Origin: Candidatus Tayloriibacteriota bacterium
GTDB lineage: Bacteria > Patescibacteriota > Minisyncoccia > Phycocordibacterales > CAIZLB01
Length of the DNA: 52,874 nt
NCBI GenBank assembly: GCA_018883165.1
Contig: VEQN01000005.1
Span: 1-52,874 of the forward strand
Reading direction: 5' to 3'
In this document: one piece after another, positions 1-10,623 of the stretch
Position numbering within the stretch: position 1 is the stretch's first letter
Layout: each line of letters starts with the position of its first letter
Made by a program: the position numbers and the translations under genes
Notes under the pieces: generated by a model
What the model was told of the DNA's origin: nothing
The model's database searches: none
The model's input: only the letters and a program-made list of their open reading frames with translations

Positions 1-3336
<3,336 letters not shown>

Positions 3337-3412
3337 AGGAAATATAAAAACCACAATCACTTTTATTTGTTACCTGCCCCACATATCTTCTTGAGAAAAA
3401 ATATGTGGGATT

Positions 3413-3652
3413 GTCGGAGCTCTAAAGGATGGGTGATATAAAATCACCACTAACGGATGGAGATGCGGGGTTTGGACCCGTAAATGTCTTAAGTCAGTTT
3501 CACTGTCCCAACAGCTGTTGCTTACACTATGGCTTGCAACTTTTTTGACAGCAAACTGCCACGACATTTTTTAGAGCTACCTTTCATGGTACTCTCAACT
3601 CCTTCTACCGCAGGGTTTGCAAAAGCCGATGCGCACCCTTTAGAGCTCCGAC
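3413..3652 (-). ncRNA. Unidentified structured RNA element in 23S leader, closed by a 16-bp stem
   Basis: Between the rRNA promoter and 23S, two 16-nt arms (3637-3652 and 3413-3428; minus-strand GTCGGAGCTCTAAAGG and its exact complement) enclose about 208 nt. The interior folds locally: a GAGTACC/GGTAGCTC hairpin near 3575-3600, GTTGC/GCAAC near 3518-3541, CAGT/ACTG near 3492-3506, a T-arm-like CGGG-TCCAAAC-CCCG at 3466-3480, and GGTGATttttaATCACC near 3432-3450. I do not recognise it. It lacks tmRNA, 5S, SRP and RNase P signatures. It could be a processed leader RNA (an RNase III-like substrate), an unknown ncRNA, or a small terminal-inverted-repeat element inserted in the leader. Confidence 0.5.
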
Positions 3653-3865
3653 ACTATCTCTGGCTTGAAAAGACCATAAAATAAATTTTACGTTCACCAG
3701 GATAGAATTTAGTTTTCAAGGTATATGTTTTCTGAGTGATCTTTCGAGTGCTATTTTCTTAAAAGAAAATGCTCTCTTTCGAGAGCGGTCTTTCCTATAG
3801 CGTCCTATTCAGACGTTATTGGTCTAACCGCATTCGTAAGATGATTAACATAACTGATACGGGCT

Positions 3866-3893
3866 ATTATACGCATAGAGAAACCTTTGTCAA
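3866..3893 (-). promoter_or_regulatory. 23S rRNA promoter
   Basis: TTGACA (3888-3893), a 16-bp spacer and TATAAT (3866-3871), both perfect sigma-70-type hexamers, point at the 23S gene. The predicted start is near 3859, giving a leader of about 520 nt. The leader then carries a GCTCTC-GAAA-GAGAGC tetraloop hairpin and an adjacent ATTTTCTT/AAGAAAAT hairpin at about 3750-3787. Confidence 0.85.
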
Positions 3894-3975
3894 CAAAAAT
3901 ACCTTCAAAAATAGGGCTGGAAATGGTAAAACAGGATGTTTCTAAAAAAGCCATATAATAGGCCATGGGATGAAA

Positions 3976-4007
3976 CAAAAAACACCCCTCTTGAGGGTGT
4001 TTTTTGT
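3976..4007 (-). terminator. Intrinsic terminator after the TM-helix gene
   Basis: ACACCCtcttgaGGGTGT-type stem flanked by A- and T-runs, 25 nt beyond the stop at 4032. It is symmetrical and could stop transcription in both directions. The stretch 3894-3975 shows nothing else clear. Confidence 0.8.
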
Positions 4008-4031
4008 ATAGTTCCCTACGGTATCTAGAGA

Positions 4032-4721
4032 TTACTGCTTTCGAGAAAGTTCGTTTACCGCTTTTTCAATGATTCGTGATGCAGCATCTCGTCCACCAAG
4101 GCCGAATGCTAGACCGAATGCAATTGAGAGAGCAACTACCACTCCAATGAACACAACCTGAACAAGTTCAGCTGCGATGTTGAGTTCAACAAGTGCTGTA
4201 AGTGCAGCAAAGATGATGATAGCCCATTTAGCAATAGCGCCTAAAAGTTTAGCGCTCGCCATATGTGCTGCTGTTGATGCACTTGAAACAATCTTCTGTA
4301 CCACTTCCCCAATCACAACTGAAACGAGAAGAATAAGAATTGCAATGATCACATGTGGGATGTAACCCATTACAACATCTTCAAGATATGCTGTGACCTG
4401 AGTAAATCCAAACACTCGAAGTGCTGAGAGGAAGAAGATTGCAATTACAAACCATTTAATTAATCCTCCAACAAACGCACCTGAGTTGAGATTGATTCCA
4501 CCCTTCTTGAGCATATCTTCGATACCCGCTTGTTTAAGCACTGCATCTACTCGAAGCGCCTTGAAAGCTTTTTCGATAACCTGCCCGATGAATGTTCCAG
4601 CCACCCATCCAACTGTAAATATTATGAGAGCGACGAATAGATACGCGAGTACCTGAATTGCAAAAGGAGCAAAACCAGTAAATGTTGTACCTAATGCATC
4701 ACCCCAAGTCTGAATAATCAT
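4032..4721 (-). CDS. TM-helix repeat (mechanosensitive-channel-like) membrane protein
   Basis: A 229-residue integral membrane protein with about five hydrophobic segments (roughly residues 20-45, 82-105, 120-142, 160-180, 186-208). Two halves each combine a TM helix with an amphipathic stretch. The end, 'SIAFGLAFGLGGRDAASRIIE', is typical of the conserved TM-helix family (Pfam TM_helix, PF05552) related to the pore region of MscS-type channels and CmpX. No MscS beta-domain follows, so channel activity is inference. The gene has its own terminator (3976-4007). A -10-like TTATAT lies 7 nt before the ATG, which fits a leaderless mRNA. Confidence 0.75.
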   Translation of the reverse strand: MIIQTWGDALGTTFTGFAPFAIQVLAYLFVALIIFTVGWVAGTFIGQVIEKAFKALRVDAVLKQAGIEDMLKKGGINLNSGAFVGGLIKWFVIAIFFLSALRVFGFTQVTAYLEDVVMGYIPHVIIAILILLVSVVIGEVVQKIVSSASTAAHMASAKLLGAIAKWAIIIFAALTALVELNIAAELVQVVFIGVVVALSIAFGLAFGLGGRDAASRIIEKAVNELSRKQ

Positions 4722-4785
4722 ATGAAAGATATAAGTTGATTTTATATAACAGGGGCGACTACCCCTACACCCCTATTATATCAAT

Positions 4786-5361
4786 TTAGAAGAGTCCAAG
4801 CTTGTCCAAAACAACTTCGTGGGGATAATCCAAAACATCTCGTACCAGCCTATCTCCCACGCCGAGTCTGTACTTAAAGTCTTCTGAATCAAGAATTGCA
4901 TACTTAATCTCTTTACCCATCTCTGCTTCAATAGAGGACATAACTGATTCAACCGTTCCTCTCTTTGTGTTGTCTGCTACCACGAGAATATCGATAGTGT
5001 TATCCCATAATTCTTTAAATATTCCTGAAAACACAACGAGTTTAATTCTTCCAATCTTTGAAATTTTTTTTACAATAGGCTGTTTGTGTACCAAACTTGT
5101 CTGCAAGAGCAGTCTTTGGAATTCAACCAAATATGGAAACCTGTCATTAAGGTACCACACTACCGTGTTCCCTCCTCGTGATGATTTTTTAATTAGTCCA
5201 ACTTTGGCAAGAAAGTTTAATTCCCTTCTCGCTCGACTTGTTTCAACTTTTGACCGATCTACAACATCACTTGTTTCATAATACAAAGTAGGATTAAACA
5301 AAAATAATCTCATTAATTTTACTCTTGCTGCACCTCCAAATATTTTCTCAAGTGTGTCCAT
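4786..5361 (-). CDS. Winged-helix transcriptional regulator with nucleotidyltransferase-like C-terminal domain
   Basis: 191 residues. The N-terminal third (about 1-75) reads as an ArsR-like winged helix: 'LEKIFGGAARVKLMRLFLFNP', recognition-helix region 'SKVETSRARRELNFLAKVGLI', then a wing 'KKSSRGGNTVVWYLN'. The C-terminal part ('KLVVFSGIF...DNTIDILVVADN') resembles a minimal nucleotidyltransferase-fold domain as found in several CPR regulators. The usual catalytic G-S...DxD pattern is not clean, so it may be a non-catalytic sensor. It stands alone on the minus strand. Target unknown. Confidence 0.65.
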   Translation of the reverse strand: MDTLEKIFGGAARVKLMRLFLFNPTLYYETSDVVDRSKVETSRARRELNFLAKVGLIKKSSRGGNTVVWYLNDRFPYLVEFQRLLLQTSLVHKQPIVKKISKIGRIKLVVFSGIFKELWDNTIDILVVADNTKRGTVESVMSSIEAEMGKEIKYAILDSEDFKYRLGVGDRLVRDVLDYPHEVVLDKLGLF

Positions 5362-5448
5362 TTTCTTTCTGTAGTTATCTGATAAATTCAGTTCGGCTCA
5401 TGAATATCCGACTGTCTTAATATGTAATAAATGTATCATATTTTTAAA

Positions 5449-5485
5449 CAAAAAGCCCCACCCACCGCGAAGAGTGAGGCTCTTT
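5449..5485 (-). terminator. Terminator of the deoxyribosyltransferase-like gene
   Basis: On the minus strand an AGCCtCAC...GTGGGGCT stem is followed by TTTTTG, starting about 17 nt past the stop at 5502. It sits between this unit and the regulator at 4786-5361. Confidence 0.7.
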
Positions 5486-5501
5486 GCAGATAGATGGTGC
5501 G

Positions 5502-6104
5502 TTACGCAGCAAGCGCTGCGGGCTCAACGAAATATGACCGCCAAGCCACGAATTCCTGTTGACGCAAATCACCTGGATCTTCTTCAGTTTTCTGGGCCTT
5601 GAGTTGTGCTTTGATGTCACCAACGCTTTGCATGACAGGTTCGACCAAGTCGAACATATCATCGTAGCGAATGAATTGATACCCTCCTGCTGGTAGTGCA
5701 GGGTCAAGAATCAAACGCGTGACACTCGCATCGTGATGTGCAGCGGCGATTGTCGGCTTTCCCCGAGCAACCGTTTGAACACCGAACTCGACGCCGAGAC
5801 CGATAGATGGAAGATCACACAGTGCGACGAAGAGGTGGCAACGCATCACACAGTTTTCGATATCATGGATCCACACATCACGAGGAGTACCTGCGGCAAG
5901 ACCGAGGAACTCAAGGACGACGCATCCGCGCTTTACCAATTCCGCCTTAAAGCGAACCACTTTATCCCTGAATTCGGGTGGTGCTTGTGTAAGCGCACAA
6001 CCGACGTAAACCCTGACTTCGGGTTCATACTCAAACAATTGGAGCTGTCTAATCATAGTGATTGGGGTTTGAAATTGTCGACGAGCTAACGTTTCGTTTC
6101 CCAT
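5502..6104 (-). CDS. Nucleoside 2-deoxyribosyltransferase-like protein
   Basis: 200 residues. The open frame extends upstream into rplL, so I place the start at the ATG at 6104 ('MGNETLARRQF'). The core 'VRVYVGCALTQAP', 'RDVWIHDIENCVMRCHLFVALCDLPSIGLGVEFGVQTVARGKPTIAA' matches the Rossmann-like NDT fold: a VY(V)A-type first strand, a D-x-P-S-x-G-x-G-x-E-F-G segment carrying the likely nucleophilic Glu, and a GKP turn. Members exchange bases on deoxynucleosides or cleave N-glycosidic bonds; the substrate here is unknown. The gene is markedly GC-richer than its neighbours and uses GCG/CGC/ACG codons, which suggests acquisition. The start codon sits in the loop edge of a 7-bp hairpin (6096-6116). 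Confidence 0.65.
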   Translation of the reverse strand: MGNETLARRQFQTPITMIRQLQLFEYEPEVRVYVGCALTQAPPEFRDKVVRFKAELVKRGCVVLEFLGLAAGTPRDVWIHDIENCVMRCHLFVALCDLPSIGLGVEFGVQTVARGKPTIAAAHHDASVTRLILDPALPAGGYQFIRYDDMFDLVEPVMQSVGDIKAQLKAQKTEEDPGDLRQQEFVAWRSYFVEPAALAA

Positions 6105-6156
6105 GTAATGGAAAACCCTACACCTAAAGTATGTCAGCAATATTTCAGAAAGCAAC

Positions 6157-6193
6157 AAACAAAAAACCACCCAATACGGGTGGTTTTTTGTGA
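6157..6193 (-). terminator. Terminator of rplJ-rplL
   Basis: AAAAAACCACCC-aata-GGGTGGTTTTTT hairpin just after the rplL stop (6211), with a T-run on the minus strand. Confidence 0.85.
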
Positions 6194-6210
6194 ATACCTG
6201 AATGTAAGGA

Positions 6211-6615
6211 TTACTTAATTTCAACCTTTCCTCCAGCTTCTTCAATCTGCTTCTTGAGAGCATCTGCTTCTTCCTTCTTAAGACCTTCCTTAAGAACTGA
6301 TGGAGCTGCATCAACAAGATCCTTAGCCTCTTTAAGACCAAGACCGAGAACTTCTTTCACAACCTTAATGATTGCAATCTTGTTCGCACCAGCATCCGCT
6401 AGGTGAACGTTGAATGAAGTCTTTTCTTCAGCCGCAGGACCTGCTGCTGCAGGACCAGCTACTGCAACTGCTGCTGCAGAAACGCCGAATTTCTTTTCAA
6501 GGAATTTTACAAGTTCGTGGAGTTCGATAACTGACATCTTTTCGATTGTCTCAACTACTGTCTTGAACTGTGCAGGAGTTTCAATAACCTCTGCTGTTGT
6601 TGTTTCTTCTGACAT
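6211..6615 (-). CDS. rplL: 50S ribosomal protein bL12 (L7/L12)
   Basis: 134 residues. The N-terminal dimerisation region ('[26 protein letters not shown]') is followed by an Ala/Gly/Pro-rich hinge (about 53-65) and the C-terminal factor-binding domain '[56 protein letters not shown]' (split here only by reading). The last residues '[10 protein letters not shown]' are the usual L12 ending. It lies 27 nt downstream of rplJ, in the standard order. A slightly extended N-terminus (about ten residues) precedes the conserved part. It forms the stalk that recruits translation GTPases. Confidence 0.97.
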   Translation of the reverse strand: MSEETTTAEVIETPAQFKTVVETIEKMSVIELHELVKFLEKKFGVSAAAVAVAGPAAAGPAAEEKTSFNVHLADAGANKIAIIKVVKEVLGLGLKEAKDLVDAAPSVLKEGLKKEEADALKKQIEEAGGKVEIK

Positions 6616-6642
6616 ATTTTTTAAAAATTAACTACTACTAAA

Positions 6643-7131
6643 TTATTGCTTCTTCTCCGCGATAGCGTTCAACGCAAGGACAAAGCCTTGGATTGGAGAA
6701 TTGATGATATTGACGAACTGAGCGTACAAAGTCTTCTGTGATGGGATTGATGCGATCGCTTCCATTTCAGATTTAGTCTTAAATACTCCATCAAATACAC
6801 CGCCGAGAATTGATACTTTTCCATCAAGTTTTTTCTGGAATTCGTAGATTTCTCTTGCTGGTGCAAGGAGGTCAGCACTGTACACAAGCGCAAGTTCCCC
6901 TTGAAGTTCAGGCATATCACCTGAAATCTTAGAGTCGTTAAGCACTCGCTTAGTCAATGTCTTCTTAGCAACTGTGAATTGAACGTCTTTTGATCGGAGC
7001 TCTTTTCGAACTACTGTAGACTCAGAAACTGGTAGCTTGTGAAAGTTCACAAACACAACAGATTTTGATGAATCAACAATATTTTTTACTTTAGCTACAA
7101 TCTCGCCTTTCTTTTCTTTTGAAATTGCCAT
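6643..7131 (-). CDS. rplJ: 50S ribosomal protein uL10
   Basis: 162 residues. 'MAISKEKKGEIVAKVKNIVD', 'SVVFVNFHKLPVSESTVVRKELR' and 'VAKKTLTKRVL' are the canonical L10 N-terminal rRNA-binding domain; the C-terminal helix ('SPIQGFVLALNAIAEKKQ') binds L12 dimers. It is the first gene of a two-gene rplJ-rplL operon behind an L10-type leader (7140-7305). rplK and rplA are not adjacent; rplK lies at 44.3 kb. Confidence 0.97.
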   Translation of the reverse strand: MAISKEKKGEIVAKVKNIVDSSKSVVFVNFHKLPVSESTVVRKELRSKDVQFTVAKKTLTKRVLNDSKISGDMPELQGELALVYSADLLAPAREIYEFQKKLDGKVSILGGVFDGVFKTKSEMEAIASIPSQKTLYAQFVNIINSPIQGFVLALNAIAEKKQ

Positions 7132-7139
7132 TTTTGTAA

Positions 7140-7305
7140 TGAACGTAAATTATATTTCCGACCTGAAGGTTTAAGACAACCAGAAACCCACCGTTTAGGG
7201 TGGGTTTCAAAGAGAGTAGATTGAAAATATGGCCAAATAGCTATATTTTCGACCTCTGCACAGGATTTATGCCTTTTACGACACCTGTGGTCTTTGAAGC
7301 CCTTC
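7140..7305 (-). promoter_or_regulatory. Ribosomal L10 leader (autoregulatory 5' UTR of rplJ-rplL)
   Basis: The 165-nt leader contains GGCATAAATCCTGTGCAGAGGTCG (7244-7269, minus strand), close to the TCCTGCGCAG kink-turn signature of the L10 leader that L10(L12)4 binds. It is followed by a strong GAAACCCACC-GGTGGGTTTC hairpin (7183-7208) that could act as the effector stem. The hairpin has no downstream T-run, so a translational or processing effect is as likely as termination. Confidence 0.75.
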
Positions 7306-7311
7306 GGTACA

Positions 7312-7339
7312 AGATTACCTGAAATATATGCTTTGTCAA
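7312..7339 (-). promoter_or_regulatory. rplJ-rplL promoter
   Basis: TTGACA (7334-7339), 16-bp spacer, TAATCT (7312-7317). The -35 box overlaps the stop codon of the upstream lipase gene. Start site predicted near 7305. Confidence 0.7.
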
Positions 7340-10300
7340 ACCTTAAGATATACAAACATTTTATATATCTTAAAGAACCCTGGATACAAGAACGACGCAT
7401 CCTTGAGACTCATCCCTCCTCGATAGTTTTTATATGACTTTTCGATCTCTTTCACAATTGAATCTAAACTAACTTGTATAGATTTAGAATATGCTTTTGA
7501 ATTACTTATCGGATATGCATCAATCCTTCTGAGAATTGCATTTATTTTTAACACATACCTATCAGCAAACTTTTTAGTAACAATCCCCGATTGAATTCGT
7601 GTTCGCAGTGCACGAAGTTCTACTTTAATATCATTAATGGAATATTCTTCAACGGCAATATCTGAGTATGTAGATGTTGCAACTATTGGGATTGAAGCTG
7701 CATCGACCACACCATCACCCTCATAATCTTTTTCTAAAGTAATCGTTGTTGTTGCATTGTCATTAGTTATGTTAATCGTACTTACACTTTGCGGAGTTGT
7801 AGCATCTATATCAAAGATGTATGCCGGCTGACTGTATGACGACTTATACGTACCATCTCTAAAATCTACCCTATCAATCATAAATGATTCTGTTCCTAGG
7901 GACTTTGAAGAAAAGTTAATCTTTCTTGGTTTTACGGGTAATAGTATTATTTTTTCTGAATTTGTATTTTCATACGCTACCCCTTTCATATTACTCGAAT
8001 GCACATACCCTTCTTTCACTTGATAGTCTTCGACAACCCCAATATCTGTTTCCACCTTAACTTTTCCATCCCCCTGTATCTTCACTCTCCAATATGATGT
8101 AACTTCAAGAGGAGCATCTACCTGTTGATTGCTTGGAACTACCGTTACATATGGTGCCGCGGAAAACTTCAGGTCTCTGCCAAATACAATGTCATTTAGT
8201 ATCGTTAGTACAGGTTCTGTTGATGCAAGATTTACATGCTCAATTCTGTTCGGATGTATATTGTTGTATTTGAAAACATCAATCAATATTGTCCTACCAG
8301 CTCGCTTCGAGATATCACCTACAGGTACGACACCATCACCATTTTTTGTATACATTGAATTACGGCTCATTGCACAATATGCATCTGCCGAGACGTTCTG
8401 TTGAACCAGACCCACTCCAAGTGACAACTCCGCCTGCGGACCGCATTTTTCTATATACTCAATTCCATTTTGAGTAAGTACATTTGTACTCAGTATATGT
8501 GTAATTTTTCCAGATAAAGTATCACTAATCGAGTACCTAATATCTTTTACCTTGTCATATACAATTTTGTTACCGATAGCAGCAGTACGGACATCCACAT
8601 CTGAAAACGGAATTTTTCTATCTTTAAACACACCGGTTCTAAATATGAAATCTAACATCATATCTTTTGTACGCAGATGCACAGGGTCTTTGTTTTTGGT
8701 ATGTATTTCAATTCCGGAAGACATTTGATCTAAGGTTATTCTCACAAGTTCATTTACTGATTTAATATTCTTTGAGAACGACCTTGCTGTTGATTGTGTA
8801 AGAATCGCACCATGCAATATTGATTGCCCATCACCATGAAGTACTGATGATACAGATGAAAAAGACCCTTGCTCTGGAGTACCAATTAATACTACAGATT
8901 CGATAAGGTGCCCAAGACCCTCTGACTCTAAATATGATGCAAACTTTTTTGCAACAATACCACCGAAGCTATGACCGACAAGTATCACCTTACCAGTTTT
9001 TGATTTTAAAGCTTTTTCCTTAATCTCTTTAGTCCATATTTTCCTATTCATTAAAACTACTTCATCGGAAGAATATCGCCAGTCATACACTATCACACCC
9101 CAATCCTGTATCATTCTTCTGTTTTTTAACCCGACAAGATATTCTTCCATACCCTTGTACACATCAATATCTAAAAATCCAAGACCAATAGATGATCCAA
9201 TATTTGTTCTAGAGACCATATCTTTAGGATATATAGATTTAGATATAGGTTCTCCGCTCGTATTGAAATACAACTTCTTCACATCAGCATCTCTATTTGG
9301 TTCCCATAACTGATTCTCGAACATGTATCCCCTTGTATATAACCTACTACCCTGAAGACCAGGGAAGAAAAACATTGAGGAACAACATTTCTTAATGTTT
9401 GGCTTTTCGAGAAGCCAAGGCATAACATTAAGTGAACCATCCGCCGAGTCACCTACTCCTTGGATATTTTGAAGCGGAAATCTAGGGCCAGTACCACTAC
9501 CCCACCAATTGTCCCTAGCTTCAACAAATCCACCCTCTGCATATGTTGCGTATCCTATGTGCTCCTCGAAGATATTTCCTACAACAGTTGAAGACGCTGC
9601 ATATGCTTCGAATCCAATACGATTATTCAAAAAAGTATTTGCACTTAAGAAGTTCTCAGCATGTTCGAATGTTGAAATACCAGTTTTTAGTCTTGAGAAA
9701 CTATTGCCACTGAACGTTGTGTATACTTTGTTAAACACTTGTACACCAATTGAACTTGGTGAATCAACAAACTCTGAATTCTCAACAGTGACTACACCAT
9801 TTTCATACGATGACACAACCGCCACCGTCATGTTATTGCGGAATACTGTATCTGATATATACATATTCGAATACTTAAATGATTCAATTACAGATGTAGC
9901 AGTAATGTTGGTTAATGTCACATTTTGTACTGTAAGCTCAGAATGATTCCAAGATGAGATTAAAGCACCACTAGCGTTACAAGTATCAAATACGCTATTT
10001 GATATGATTATCTTTGAATTATCCCATCCATATATCTTTGGACAATCTCCATTTGCCTGTATACCAGATACAACCAAACTGCCACCCATTGTGTATATAC
10101 CGGAGAAAGAATGTCCTGACAGAATACGAGCGCTTGTTCCCACTATCTCCAACTCCCCATATACATATATAGATCCACTATTGAATTGTAACCCTTTCTC
10201 GCCAACTTGAATTACAAGTTTCAAACCCTTAGGTATTGTCAGGTTTCCATTAATCTCATGCGTTGATTGATATTTCCATACTTCATTCGAAGACAGAGTC

Positions 10301-10383
10301 CGATCACCAATCACAGATTCAGCGCTGATGTATGACGGTACAAGTATCCATGCGTACAGTGCAAAAAGAAAAACACATTTCAT
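7336..10383 (-). CDS. Secreted beta-helix / LCAT-like alpha-beta hydrolase fusion
   Basis: 1015 residues. A signal peptide (about 1-21, 'FLFALYAWILVPSYISA') precedes a right-handed parallel beta-helix (about 45-300) with NosD/CASH-type rungs ending in 'DNWWGSGTGP' (291-300). Then comes an alpha/beta hydrolase of the lecithin:cholesterol-acyltransferase type (about 335-730): 'VILVGHSFGG' with nucleophile Ser472, 'GDGVVP' with Asp683, and 'EHVNL' with His716 as the likely triad. The order matches LCAT/PDAT-like lipases. The C-terminal region (about 740-1015) has beta-rich and then helical segments I do not recognise. It is probably exported and could act on lipids or acylated polymers of a host or of the cell's own envelope (inference). 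The coding region is unusually AT-rich and ATA/AGA-rich for the window. Confidence 0.8.
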   Translation of the reverse strand: MKCVFLFALYAWILVPSYISAESVIGDRTLSSNEVWKYQSTHEINGNLTIPKGLKLVIQVGEKGLQFNSGSIYVYGELEIVGTSARILSGHSFSGIYTMGGSLVVSGIQANGDCPKIYGWDNSKIIISNSVFDTCNASGALISSWNHSELTVQNVTLTNITATSVIESFKYSNMYISDTVFRNNMTVAVVSSYENGVVTVENSEFVDSPSSIGVQVFNKVYTTFSGNSFSRLKTGISTFEHAENFLSANTFLNNRIGFEAYAASSTVVGNIFEEHIGYATYAEGGFVEARDNWWGSGTGPRFPLQNIQGVGDSADGSLNVMPWLLEKPNIKKCCSSMFFFPGLQGSRLYTRGYMFENQLWEPNRDADVKKLYFNTSGEPISKSIYPKDMVSRTNIGSSIGLGFLDIDVYKGMEEYLVGLKNRRMIQDWGVIVYDWRYSSDEVVLMNRKIWTKEIKEKALKSKTGKVILVGHSFGGIVAKKFASYLESEGLGHLIESVVLIGTPEQGSFSSVSSVLHGDGQSILHGAILTQSTARSFSKNIKSVNELVRITLDQMSSGIEIHTKNKDPVHLRTKDMMLDFIFRTGVFKDRKIPFSDVDVRTAAIGNKIVYDKVKDIRYSISDTLSGKITHILSTNVLTQNGIEYIEKCGPQAELSLGVGLVQQNVSADAYCAMSRNSMYTKNGDGVVPVGDISKRAGRTILIDVFKYNNIHPNRIEHVNLASTEPVLTILNDIVFGRDLKFSAAPYVTVVPSNQQVDAPLEVTSYWRVKIQGDGKVKVETDIGVVEDYQVKEGYVHSSNMKGVAYENTNSEKIILLPVKPRKINFSSKSLGTESFMIDRVDFRDGTYKSSYSQPAYIFDIDATTPQSVSTINITNDNATTTITLEKDYEGDGVVDAASIPIVATSTYSDIAVEEYSINDIKVELRALRTRIQSGIVTKKFADRYVLKINAILRRIDAYPISNSKAYSKSIQVSLDSIVKEIEKSYKNYRGGMSLKDASFLYPGFFKIYKMFVYLKV

Positions 10384-10428
10384 GTCCGTAGATTACATGA
10401 ATGAGATGAAAATGATTTTAAGAAAAAA

Positions 10429-10533
10429 TTAGATTATTGTTTGATACAAGCCTGTCGCTATCAAAACCATGAAACCGAAAATAAGGATTGCGAGAAATCC
10501 ACATATAAGTCTAAAAGCAGTTGTATCAAACAT
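10429..10533 (-). CDS. Possible 34-residue single-TM small protein
   Basis: ATG at 10533, stop at 10429. The product begins MFDTTAFRLICG and continues as one hydrophobic helix (about residues 8-28), ending GLYQTII. A TACAAT box lies 6 nt upstream of the ATG, matching the leaderless pattern seen elsewhere. It sits between the terminator of the surface-protein gene and the lipase gene. Nothing else supports it and no homologue comes to mind. Confidence 0.35.
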   Translation of the reverse strand: MFDTTAFRLICGFLAILIFGFMVLIATGLYQTII

Positions 10534-10548
10534 GAAATTATTGTAACA

Positions 10549-10584
10549 CAAAAAGCCCGTCTCTTTCGGGAGCGGGCTTTTTGC
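10549..10584 (-). terminator. Terminator of the surface-protein gene
   Basis: AAAAAGCCCGctcccgaaagagaCGGGCTTTTTG, a strong GC stem and T-run about 40 nt past the stop at 10624. Confidence 0.9.
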
Positions 10585-10623
10585 TGAATCAAGATCTAAC
10601 AGATCTGGACTTCGTTCAAGTTA

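Noticed and set aside
3413-3660. tmRNA in the 23S leader, suggested by the T-arm-like CGGGTCCAAACCCCG and CATCTCC
   Set aside because: No 5' tRNA-like end with the conserved GGATTCGAC-type sequence, no convincing tag ORF ending in Ala codons, and the only partner for CATCTCC lies outside the closing stem.
3950-3976. Plus-strand TATAAT at about 3955 as a gene promoter
   Set aside because: It points straight into the terminator at 3976 and no gene follows on that strand.
5733-6089. 118-codon plus-strand frame opposite the deoxyribosyltransferase-like gene
   Set aside because: Shadow of the GC-rich minus-strand gene; no recognisable protein signature.
6104-6341. Upstream extension of the deoxyribosyltransferase-like frame
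   Set aside because: It overlaps rplL and its terminator, and the composition changes at 6104.
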